Shown one piece after another: positions 8,957 through 14,609 of a stretch of DNA of 25,559 bases (its first letter is position 1; each line of letters opens with the position of its first letter). Source of the DNA: JBFILW01 sp041612005 (GTDB lineage: Bacteria; Gemmatimonadota; Gemmatimonadetes; Palauibacterales; Palauibacteraceae); NCBI GenBank assembly GCA_041612005.1, contig JBFILW010000016.1, positions 1 through 25,559 of the forward strand, given 5' to 3'. The notes below the pieces were generated by a model, which saw only the letters and a program-made list of their open reading frames with translations, did no database searches and was not told the origin of the DNA. The position numbers and the translations under genes are program-made.

Positions 8957-9625
8957 TCAATGATCGGAGCTGTCGTCTCCGCCCGGGCACACTCCCGATC
9001 GTTCGACCAACTCGCGTACGGCTGCCGCGATCCCGTCCGCCGGGAAGCCCCGTCGGCGGAGGAAGGCCTCGAGCCTCCGGCGCGCCACGGCGGGCTCGAG
9101 AGACGCCACCTGATCCCAGCGGCGCCGCGCCACACTTATCAGCAGGTCATGCTCCGTCACTCCCTCGTTCGCCATGGCCTGGCGCACCGCGGCGGCAGCC
9201 GTGGCCGCGTCGACGCCGCGCTGCCTGATCTCCGCTTCCAGCCGCCATATGCCACGTGGTCGGAGCCGAAGCCGATCGAGGGCGAAAGCCAGCGCGTAAT
9301 TGCGGTCATCGAGGTGGCCATCGGAAACGCATTGCGCCACGGTGGAGTCGACAATCGCCGCTTCGTATCCCCGTCCGCGAAGATAGCGCTCCAGCTCGAG
9401 ACGACTGCGCGGTCGGAAAGAGAGAAAGCGCAGCGAAGCACGAATTGCTTCCTCGCTCCGCGCGGCATCCTGAAGCGCGGCGAATTCGGCCACCTCGAGT
9501 CGGCGGCCCGGATGGAGGTCGTGGCGAGCGACGGCGGCGGGTGAGAGGTCGAGCTCGATGTCGCCATCGACCGTGACCCGAACCCGGCCGACACGCGTGT
9601 GACGGATTCTGGTTACGACAGGCAT
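8957..9625 (-). CDS. recX: Regulatory protein RecX
   Basis: RecX modulates RecA filaments. This 222-residue protein shows the helical repeat signature: ALRFLSFRPRSRLELERYL-like first repeat, DGHLDDRNYALAFALDRL second repeat, then GVDAAT and a third repeat ending in FLRRRGFPADGI. The beta-rich N-terminal extension of about 60 residues (VTRIRHTRVGRVRVTVDG) is common in RecX proteins outside Enterobacteria. The start is ATG at 9625. No convincing ribosome-binding site precedes it; a TTG at 9673 in the same frame is less likely because it lies just past the recA terminator hairpin. It is expressed with recA by read-through. Confidence 0.92.
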   Translation of the reverse strand: MPVVTRIRHTRVGRVRVTVDGDIELDLSPAAVARHDLHPGRRLEVAEFAALQDAARSEEAIRASLRFLSFRPRSRLELERYLRGRGYEAAIVDSTVAQCVSDGHLDDRNYALAFALDRLRLRPRGIWRLEAEIRQRGVDAATAAAAVRQAMANEGVTEHDLLISVARRRWDQVASLEPAVARRRLEAFLRRRGFPADGIAAAVRELVERSGVCPGGDDSSDH

Positions 9626-9674
9626 GGTTAGCGGCGCCGCCGGCGTCAGCGGCTCGGGGGTCCAGTGAAGCAAA

Positions 9675-9701
9675 CCCGGGGGCGGGACTCGCGCCCCCGG
9701 G
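9675..9701 (-). terminator. Intrinsic terminator/attenuator between recA and recX
   Basis: A perfect 10-bp inverted repeat (CCCGGGGGCG / CGCCCCCGGG) with a 7-base loop lies directly after the recA stop. On the minus strand it is followed by GTTTGCTT, a weak T-tract. In E. coli a terminator in the same place lets only a fraction of transcripts continue into recX; the same use is inferred here. Confidence 0.8.
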
Positions 9702-9709
9702 CCATTCGG

Positions 9710-10816
9710 CTACTTGGACTCGGCGAGAGCCGGCTCCTTACTGCTTTTCTGGCGGGCCGCCTTCGGTGCTGGCTCCTCGACCGTTTCCTCGACCATTTCC
9801 TCTTCGGACTCGGGCGCCAGGATGCCGAGGTGCTCTTTGATCTTGTACTCGATCTCGTTCGCAATATCGAGATTCTCGCGCAGGAACGCCTTTGCGTTCT
9901 CCCTACCCTGGCCGAGTCGCGCATCCCCATACGAGTACCAGGCTCCGGACCGTTGAACGATCCGCGCGTCCTCCCCCATGTCGACGAGGAGGCCGGAGCG
10001 GCTGATACCCTCATTGAACATGATGTCGAACTCCGCCTGACGGAACGGTGGCGCACACTTGTTTTTCACGACCTTGACGCGGGTGCGGTTTCCAACCTGT
10101 TCGGTGCCCTCCTTGATGGAGGCGATGCGGCGAATGTCGAGGCGCACAGAGGCGTAGAATTTGAGAGCCCGGCCACCGCTGGTGGTCTCCGGGTTGCCGA
10201 ACATGACTCCGATCTTCTCGCGGATCTGGTTGGTGAAGATGACCGCCGCGTTGGAGCGGGCGATCGCTCCCGTGAGCTTGCGAAGAGCCTGCGACATCAG
10301 CCGCGCCTGCAAACCGACGTGGGCGTCACCCATCTCGCCCTCTATCTCGGCCCGCGGCACCAGCGCGGCGACCGAATCGGTCACCACGACATCCAAGGCT
10401 CCCGAGCGCACCAGCACTTCGGCGATCTCGAGCGCCTGTTCGCCGGTGTCCGGCTGAGAGACGAGAAGATTCTCCACGTCAACTCCCAGGCGCTTGGCGT
10501 ACTGGACGTCGAGCGCATGCTCGGCATCGATGAACGCCGCCACCCCTCCGCCCTTCTGGGCATTGGCGATCACGTGCAGAGTGAGCGTCGTCTTGCCCGA
10601 AGATTCGGGTCCGTAGATCTCGGTGACCCGGCTCCGCGGGATGCCACCGATCCCGATCGCGTAGTCCAGGTTCAAGGCTCCAGTGGAGATCGCCGGTGTG
10701 TGCACGCGGGCACCTTCGGCGCCCAGCCGCATGATCGCTCCCTTTCCATGCTGACGCTCGATCTGATTGATCGCGACTGTCAGCGCCTTCTTACGCTCCT
10801 CGCTCAACTCGGGCAT
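9710..10816 (-). CDS. recA: Recombinase RecA
   Basis: Homologous-recombination and SOS co-protease ATPase of 368 residues. Visible motifs are Walker A GPESSGKT (69-76), the IDAEHALD strand (96-103), VVVTDSVAALVPRAEIEGEMGD with loop L1, the NQIREKIGVMFGNPETT loop L2 segment, and an acidic C-terminal tail rich in Glu (ESEEEMVEETVEE) followed by Lys/Ala. The start is ATG at 10816, matching the family N-terminus MPELSEERKKAL, with GAGAGGA about 11 bases upstream. Its own promoter lies about 115 bases upstream and a terminator follows, with recX beyond. Confidence 0.98.
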   Translation of the reverse strand: MPELSEERKKALTVAINQIERQHGKGAIMRLGAEGARVHTPAISTGALNLDYAIGIGGIPRSRVTEIYGPESSGKTTLTLHVIANAQKGGGVAAFIDAEHALDVQYAKRLGVDVENLLVSQPDTGEQALEIAEVLVRSGALDVVVTDSVAALVPRAEIEGEMGDAHVGLQARLMSQALRKLTGAIARSNAAVIFTNQIREKIGVMFGNPETTSGGRALKFYASVRLDIRRIASIKEGTEQVGNRTRVKVVKNKCAPPFRQAEFDIMFNEGISRSGLLVDMGEDARIVQRSGAWYSYGDARLGQGRENAKAFLRENLDIANEIEYKIKEHLGILAPESEEEMVEETVEEPAPKAARQKSSKEPALAESK

Positions 10817-10932
10817 CGGCGATTTCGTCCTCTCGTAGCTTGGCTCTCCTCTGACGGCGCCTCGGCTGCGCGCCGCTGTGTCTCCATTCGGACGGCCATC
10901 AGTTTCCACGCCGGCCGCGGGCGCTACGTCGA

Positions 10933-10961
10933 ACTATAGCCGTCTTTCCGACCTTTCGCAA
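10933..10961 (-). promoter_or_regulatory. Sigma-70-type promoter of recA
   Basis: On the minus strand the sequence reads TTGCGA (10956-10961), a 17-base spacer, then TATAGT (10933-10938). This is a good housekeeping promoter giving a leader of roughly 110 bases before the recA ATG. A CGAAC half-site lies just upstream of the -35 box (10965-10969) and the inverted half-site TTCG overlaps the start region. No complete CGAAC-N4-GTTCG or CTGT-N8-ACAG LexA box is seen. Confidence 0.7.
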
Positions 10962-11052
10962 TTTGTTCGGTTTTGGCCCGACGGGGAAGAGACGAACTCC
11001 CACGACCCGAGTGCCGATGCGAGCGGCCTGCGGGCCAGTAAAGGCTGCGGAA

Positions 11053-11066
11053 ACGGGTCATCCCGT
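11053..11066 (-). terminator. Weak terminator after the threonine aldolase gene
   Basis: Directly after the stop codon, the minus strand reads ACGGG-ATGA-CCCGT followed by TTTCC: a 5-bp stem with a short T-run. It is weak, but it is in the right place to end the dtd-to-aldolase operon before the recA promoter. Confidence 0.35.
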
Positions 11067-11068
11067 CG

Positions 11069-12094
11069 TCAACTCCGGGTCGACCCGAGCGCTTCCACGG
11101 CCCGCGCGATTGCATCGTCATCGACGTCCAGGTGCGTCACCGCGCGCAGACGCCCTGGCCCTGCCGGCAGGATCCAGACGTCGCGCTCGGCCAAGCGGCG
11201 GCTGACTTCCTCGGCCTCGAGATCGTCGCGCTCCAGATAGATCATGACGATGTTCGTATCGGGCGCGTCGGCGCGGAAGCCGTCCAACTCGTTCACACCC
11301 GCGGCGAGTGAACGGGCTCGACCGTGGTCTTCGGAGATCCGCCCCAGGTGATGGTCGAGCGCGTACAGCCCGGCGCCCGCCAGGATGCCGACCTGGCGCA
11401 TCCCGCCCCCGAGCCGCTTGCGCGCGGACCAGGCCCGCTCGATCAACTCCGCATTGCCCGCGAGGACCGAGCCGATGGGACATCCGAGACCCTTCGACAG
11501 CGAGACCATGACGGTATCGGCGCAGTCCGCGTACTCCGCGAGGCCGACGTCGCTCGCCGCCGCCGCGTTCCACAAACGCGCCCCATCGAGGTGAACCGGC
11601 AACCCGTGCAGATCGGCCACGGCCCGAACCTCGCGCAACCGGGAGAGCTCCACAGCTACGCCCCCGTGCATGTTGTGCGTGTTCTCGACGCATAGGAGGC
11701 TCGTGACGGGATGGTGGCGGTCTCCGGGTCGGATGGCGGTCCTGTAGGCCTCGGCTGTGATATGGCCAGCGTCCGATGCTATGGGGTGGAGCTGTACTCC
11801 GGAGAGCATCGCGACGTCGGCCAGCTCATAGTGGAAAACGTGCGACTCGCCTTCGCAGATCGCTTCGGTCCCGGGCCGCGTATGCAGCAGTATCGCTGCC
11901 TGATTCGCTTGCGTTCCGGTTGGGAAGAAAAGAGCGGCATCCTTGCCGAGCATTTCCGCGACGCGTTGCTCCAGTCGATCGACGGTCGGGTCCTTGTCCA
12001 GCACATCGTCACCGACCTCGGCTGCCGCCATCGCGGCCCGCATGGCGGGACCGGGCCGGGTGACGGTATCGCTTCGCAGGTCGACGACGCTCAC
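11069..12094 (-). CDS. ltaE: Low-specificity L-threonine aldolase
   Basis: PLP enzyme of fold type I, 341 residues, that cleaves L-threonine/allo-threonine to glycine and acetaldehyde. Family signatures are present: N-terminal DLRSDTVTRPGPAM (5-18), GDDVLDKDP (28-36), FFPTGTQANQ (56-65), VENTHNMHGG (136-145), HLDGARLWNA (168-177) and SLSKGLGCPIGS, in which Lys201 should bind PLP. The start is GTG at 12094, overlapping the upstream stop as GTGA, with GAGGAAA about ten bases before it. It is the last gene of the five-gene dtd operon, followed by a weak terminator. Confidence 0.93.
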   Translation of the reverse strand: MSVVDLRSDTVTRPGPAMRAAMAAAEVGDDVLDKDPTVDRLEQRVAEMLGKDAALFFPTGTQANQAAILLHTRPGTEAICEGESHVFHYELADVAMLSGVQLHPIASDAGHITAEAYRTAIRPGDRHHPVTSLLCVENTHNMHGGVAVELSRLREVRAVADLHGLPVHLDGARLWNAAAASDVGLAEYADCADTVMVSLSKGLGCPIGSVLAGNAELIERAWSARKRLGGGMRQVGILAGAGLYALDHHLGRISEDHGRARSLAAGVNELDGFRADAPDTNIVMIYLERDDLEAEEVSRRLAERDVWILPAGPGRLRAVTHLDVDDDAIARAVEALGSTRS

Positions 12095-12477
12095 GTACCG
12101 CTTTCCTCATCGCTCGCTGGCGGAGCGGCCTTCTCGGCCCCGCACCGGGGGCAGAAGCGGCCTCGACCCTGGAACGGCTCTCCGCAAGCGTGACAGTTCG
12201 GGGCGGCGGCCTCCGACCGCCGCGCCATGGAGTCGCGGGCTCCGAGGGCGAGCGTGGCGTACTTGTTCCTCAGGGCCAGGTAGTCGTCCTCCAGCAGCTT
12301 GCCCGTCTGGTACTCGAACTCGATGTCCCTCAAGGCCTCGAGCGCCGCCTCCTGCCGCTGCTCGGGGCGCAACCCTGCCCGACCCGGGTCGGAGGGTTCC
12401 TTCTCGGCCAGCGAGCCGACGAGCACCGCGATGATCAGCATCAGCAGTATTCCGCTGAACACGTAGACGGCGATCAT
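12091..12477 (-). CDS. CcmI-like membrane protein with C-terminal zinc ribbon
   Basis: Small protein of 128 residues in three parts. Residues 3-22 form a single membrane helix. Residues 40-73 (EAALEALRDIEFEY, then TGKLLEDDYLALRNKY) resemble the N-terminal region of cytochrome c maturation factor CcmI, where a membrane helix is followed by the same short helical hairpin. Residues 95-112 form a zinc ribbon with two Cys-x2-Cys pairs (Cys95/98 and Cys109/112), ending in an Ala/Pro/acid tail. No haem-handling genes are nearby, so a role in cytochrome c maturation is only a possibility. The ATG at 12477 overlaps the previous stop as ATGA and follows a strong AGGAGGGG site. Confidence 0.8.
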   Translation of the reverse strand: MIAVYVFSGILLMLIIAVLVGSLAEKEPSDPGRAGLRPEQRQEAALEALRDIEFEYQTGKLLEDDYLALRNKYATLALGARDSMARRSEAAAPNCHACGEPFQGRGRFCPRCGAEKAAPPASDEESGT

Positions 12478-12971
12478 CGGCCCCTCCTCTCGAGCGCCAG
12501 ATCGAGCGCGGCTGCGACGGCGGCGGCCGGATCAGCGATTCGCTGTAGCGGAAGCTCGGCTGGTAGCGTGTCGCGCACTCCGACGAGCGGCGTTCCCGTT
12601 TTCAGACACATCGCGGCCTCGTTGAGTGTGCCCCATGCGCCCGCGACCGCGATCACAGCATCCGCCGCCTTGACAATGAGCGTGTTGCGCGCCTCGCCGA
12701 GACCGGTCGGGAGTGGGATCGTGACTCCGGGCGAGGCGTCACGCGCGTCATCGCCGGGCAGAATTCCAATCACGGTGCCTCCTTCCTCGGAGGCGCCGCG
12801 CGCGGCTGCATCCATGACTCCACCGAGCCCGCCGCAGACGAGAACGGCGTCAGCCCTAGCCACCGCGCGTCCGACGGCACGGGCCGCATCGAGGGCCTCG
12901 TCGTCGGCGGTCGCCGATCCGATCACGCCGATTCTGAGCGCCGGTGAGACAGGTCGCTCCGCACGGTTCAT
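12474..12971 (-). CDS. LOG/TIGR00725-like SLOG-fold protein
   Basis: Rossmann-like protein of 165 residues resembling the TIGR00725/lysine-decarboxylase-like (LOG) group. It has an IGVIGSA first strand (14-20), the VCGGLGGVMDAAARG nucleotide-binding segment (45-59), GEARNTLIVKAADAVIAVAG (92-111) and WGTLNEAAM (113-121). In true LOG phosphoribohydrolases the motif is PGGxGTxxE; here it is AGAWGTLNE, so two of the usual glycines/proline are changed and cytokinin-type hydrolase activity should not be assumed. The start is ATG at 12971 with GGAG five bases upstream. It lies 37 bases after maf and overlaps the zinc-ribbon gene. Confidence 0.85.
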   Translation of the reverse strand: MNRAERPVSPALRIGVIGSATADDEALDAARAVGRAVARADAVLVCGGLGGVMDAAARGASEEGGTVIGILPGDDARDASPGVTIPLPTGLGEARNTLIVKAADAVIAVAGAWGTLNEAAMCLKTGTPLVGVRDTLPAELPLQRIADPAAAVAAALDLALERRGR

Positions 12972-13008
12972 TCGGGCTCCGTTAGTTCGCAGGTCGCCGA
13001 GCGACCGG

Positions 13009-13599
13009 CTAGAGAGGGACGAGCGACCCGAACGCGTAACGCCAGCCGTGCCGCCGGAGCAATTCGAGAAACCGCTGCACCGGCAAGCCCATCACGTTGA
13101 AATAGTCGCCTTCGATGCGCTCGACGATCGCGGCGCCGAAGCCTTGGATTCCGTACGCTCCGGCTTTGTCCAGCGGCTCGCCGGTCGCAACGTATTCCGC
13201 CCGTTCGGCCCCATCAAGCGTCCGAAACCAGACCCGAGTCCTCTCAACCGCTAGCTCCGCGCGACCGGGCGCGGCGAGGGCGAGGCCGGTATACACGTTG
13301 TGCACGCGGCCCGAGAGCCGGGCCGCCATGCGTTCGGCCTCGGCCGCGTCTGCCGGCTTGCCGAGAATCTCGTCGTCGATCACGACGAGCGTGTCGGCGG
13401 CCAGCACCAGCTCGCCGCGAGCGGCCGGGAAGCTCTTTGCCTTGGCCTCAGCGAGGCGAATAGCCGCGTCAGCCGGGTCCTCGTCCGGAGTCGTGCTCTC
13501 ATCGACGGCCGGGATCCTGACCTCGAAATCGAGGCCAAGTCGGGTCAGGATCTCTCTTCGACGCAGCGACGCTGACGCGAGCACCAACCGGACCGTCAA
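13009..13599 (-). CDS. maf: Maf-family nucleotide pyrophosphatase
   Basis: House-cleaning enzyme of 196 residues; characterised Maf proteins hydrolyse dTTP, UTP or modified nucleotides to monophosphates. Motifs are the N-terminal LASASLRRREIL (7-18), Glu34 in AVDES, the AEAKA helix (50-54), AADTLVV (67-73) with catalytic Asp69, GKP (80-82), and the late EPLDKAGAYGIQGFGA block. The pattern is closest to the canonical dTTP/UTP group, but substrate choice is not certain. The start is TTG at 13599, overlapping the dtd stop as TTGA. There is no clear ribosome-binding site, so it is probably translated by coupling. Confidence 0.93.
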   Translation of the reverse strand: MTVRLVLASASLRRREILTRLGLDFEVRIPAVDESTTPDEDPADAAIRLAEAKAKSFPAARGELVLAADTLVVIDDEILGKPADAAEAERMAARLSGRVHNVYTGLALAAPGRAELAVERTRVWFRTLDGAERAEYVATGEPLDKAGAYGIQGFGAAIVERIEGDYFNVMGLPVQRFLELLRRHGWRYAFGSLVPL

Positions 13600-14033
13600 C
13601 GGTCGAGCACCAGGGTGACGGGGCCGTCGTTGACTAAATCGACTTTCATCATCGCACCGAAGCGGCCGGTGGCCACCGGAATGATCCCCTCTCGGCAGAT
13701 GTCGACAAAGCGGTCGTAGAGCGCCTCCGCCTCGTCCGGCGGCGCCGCGTTCACGAAGCTCGGTCGGCGTCCTTTGCGCACGTCGCCGTACAGCGTGAAC
13801 TGCGACACGATCAGCAGCTCTCCAGCGACTTCCTCCAGGGAGCGGTTCATCCGGCCTTCAGCGTCAGCGAATATGCGCATCTGCCTGATCTTGTCGGCCA
13901 TCCACCGAAGCTCATCCTCACCGTCGCCGGACCTGAAGCCGATCAACACGGCCAGGCCACGGCCGATCTGCCCGCACACTTCCCCATCGATCCGGACTTC
14001 CGCCCGTTCCACCCGCTGCAGGACGGCTCTCAC
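13596..14033 (-). CDS. dtd: D-aminoacyl-tRNA deacylase
   Basis: Removes D-amino acids mis-charged on tRNA. From GTG at 14033 the protein is 145 residues, exactly the usual length, beginning with the family N-terminus RAVLQRVERAEV. It carries the active-site SQFTLYGD motif (near 76-83) and the NDGPVTL motif near the C-terminus, which corresponds to the Gly-cisPro proofreading loop. GGAG lies ten bases before the GTG; the frame is open 25 codons further upstream but that part has no family similarity. It is the first gene of the minus-strand operon and borders the long intergenic region. Confidence 0.95.
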   Translation of the reverse strand: MRAVLQRVERAEVRIDGEVCGQIGRGLAVLIGFRSGDGEDELRWMADKIRQMRIFADAEGRMNRSLEEVAGELLIVSQFTLYGDVRKGRRPSFVNAAPPDEAEALYDRFVDICREGIIPVATGRFGAMMKVDLVNDGPVTLVLDR

Positions 14034-14098
14034 GATCGCAGTTCTCCACCGGCCTCTCCCCTGCCGAAACCACGGTACGGCGTCGCCGCGCTTGCACG

Positions 14099-14195
14099 TA
14101 ATCCACACGGCGTGGAAAACTCCAGCCTTCGGCTATGCATCCCGACGTGGACCATCGCACCGCCATTTTTCAGTTTTTTCCACGATCTTTCCACA
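14099..14195. promoter_or_regulatory. Cluster of DnaA-box-like 9-mers
   Basis: Four near-consensus DnaA boxes fall within 97 bases: TAATCCACA at 14099-14107 (plus), TTTTCCACG at 14111-14119 (minus), TTTTCCACG at 14176-14184 (plus) and CTTTCCACA at 14187-14195 (plus). Each differs by one base from TTWTNCACA. They lie beside locally AT-rich DNA (14163-14230). This could be part of a chromosomal origin, a DnaA-titrating site, or DnaA control of the flanking genes. No dnaA or dnaN gene is in the window. Confidence 0.5.
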
Positions 14196-14202
14196 CGTCG
14201 TC

Positions 14203-14216
14203 AACAAAGTTTTGTT
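14203..14216. repeat. AT-rich perfect palindrome
   Basis: AACAAA-GT-TTTGTT is a 6-bp inverted repeat around two bases, 7 bases beyond the last DnaA-box-like site. It is followed by more AT-rich sequence. It may be an unwinding or protein-binding element. Confidence 0.4.
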
Positions 14217-14227
14217 AAACATTTGTT

Positions 14228-14245
14228 TGTGATCGAACGATCACA
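14228..14245. promoter_or_regulatory. 18-bp perfect palindrome, operator candidate
   Basis: TGTGATCG-AA-CGATCACA has perfect 8-bp arms and contains two GATC sites. The outer TGTGA/TCACA halves recall a CRP-family site, but the spacing is 8 rather than 6 bases. The protein that binds it cannot be named. Confidence 0.5.
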
Positions 14246-14275
14246 CGACCCGCACGACGTGCCTGGATGCACTCA

Positions 14276-14307
14276 GCCCCCACCGACTCCGAAGAGTTGG
14301 CAGGGGC
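14276..14307 (+). other. Stable hairpin upstream of a strong ribosome-binding site
   Basis: On the plus strand an inner 7-bp stem (CCGACTC/GAGTTGG, one G-U pair) closes a CGAA loop. A 2x2 internal loop (CA/CA) and an outer 5-bp stem (GCCCC/GGGGC) extend it to 12 pairs. It ends four bases before AAGGAGGAG. It looks like a structured leader. It matches no riboswitch class I know. Confidence 0.45.
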
Positions 14308-14319
14308 CAAGGAGGAGAT

Positions 14320-14538
14320 ATGTTTTCTGTCCCGCGCCATGTCTCGGTCGGTTGCGCTCACCTTCCAAGACCCAACGAGTCTGGTACCAAGTTTGCCCGA
14401 TCAGCTGTGTGGTGTTCTAGCGAGAAACCGAAGTCCCTCCGCATCATCGAATCCCACTCGGGCGACCCGTTGTCGCGATACCGGCACAGCAGCTTCCGGA
14501 ACCGCCGGTGCCTCTCCCGGGGCACGCATGGATTCTAA
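14320..14538 (+). CDS. Possible small basic protein of unknown function
   Basis: A 72-codon frame begins with ATG at 14320 right after AAGGAGGAGAT, one of the best ribosome-binding sites in the window. The product would be rich in Ser, Arg and Pro with three cysteines (residues 12, 32 and 64) and no membrane segment. I do not recognise it. Third-position GC in this frame is about 71%, higher than in the other two plus-strand frames of the same stretch (about 55-57%), which weakly favours it. It is the only candidate gene in the 576-base gap and stops just before the A/T-only tract. The alternative is that the hairpin and GGAGG-like sequence belong to a non-coding RNA. Confidence 0.3.
   Translation: MFSVPRHVSVGCAHLPRPNESGTKFARSAVWCSSEKPKSLRIIESHSGDPLSRYRHSSFRNRRCLSRGTHGF
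14508..14525 (+). other. Short GC-rich hairpin at the end of the small reading frame
   Basis: GTGCCTC-TCCC-GGGGCAC forms a 7-pair stem (one G-U) with a 4-base loop. It is followed about 20 bases later by a run of eight T (14546-14553). It could act as a loose terminator for plus-strand transcription of the gap, but the T-run is too far away for a canonical one. Confidence 0.3.
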
Positions 14539-14539
14539 C

Positions 14540-14602
14540 AAAAAATTTTTTTTGGTCAACCCCAAAAAACAGATGAAGTGGTGTTTTTTAAAATTCTGAG
14601 TT
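14540..14602. other. A/T-only tract with inverted repeat
   Basis: Contains A6T8 (14540-14553), then AAAAAACA (14564-14571) and its inverted copy TGTTTTTT (14582-14589), then TAAAATT. This is extreme for a genome of about 65% GC. It lies 3' of the helicase gene, so on the minus strand it may act as a terminator (A-rich arm, loop, T-rich arm). It could also serve as an easily melted DNA-unwinding element with the nearby DnaA-box-like sites. Confidence 0.45.
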
Positions 14603-14609
14603 TCGCTGC

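Larger units (their letters stand above)
14034..14609. other. Long intergenic region
   Basis: This is the only stretch over 300 bases without a secure gene. It contains the DnaA-box-like cluster, two palindromes, the hairpin with strong ribosome-binding site and 72-codon frame, a GC hairpin and an A/T-only tract, each listed separately. Two longer plus-strand frames (from 14112 and 14267) have no initiation signals and are not supported. It looks neither like a tRNA, tmRNA, RNase P or SRP RNA, nor like an insertion sequence. Confidence 0.7.

Noticed and set aside
10817..11068. Classical LexA boxes upstream of recA
   Set aside because: Neither CTGT-N8-ACAG nor CGAAC-N4-GTTCG is complete on either strand.
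12992..13006. GGTCGC-CGA-GCGACC hairpin between maf and the SLOG gene
   Set aside because: Six pairs with a 3-base loop and no T-run; a terminator inside a tight operon is unlikely and chance is a fair explanation.
14228..14245. CRP-binding site
   Set aside because: The TGTGA/TCACA halves are 8 bases apart, whereas CRP sites need 6; no CRP-family gene is in view.
14112..14420. 102-codon plus-strand frame across the DnaA-box cluster
   Set aside because: No initiation signal, frequent Pro/Cys and no resemblance to any protein; probably chance.
14267..14599. 110-codon plus-strand frame overlapping the small candidate gene
   Set aside because: No ribosome-binding site, lower third-position GC, and it runs into the A/T-only tract to give a Lys/Phe-rich end.
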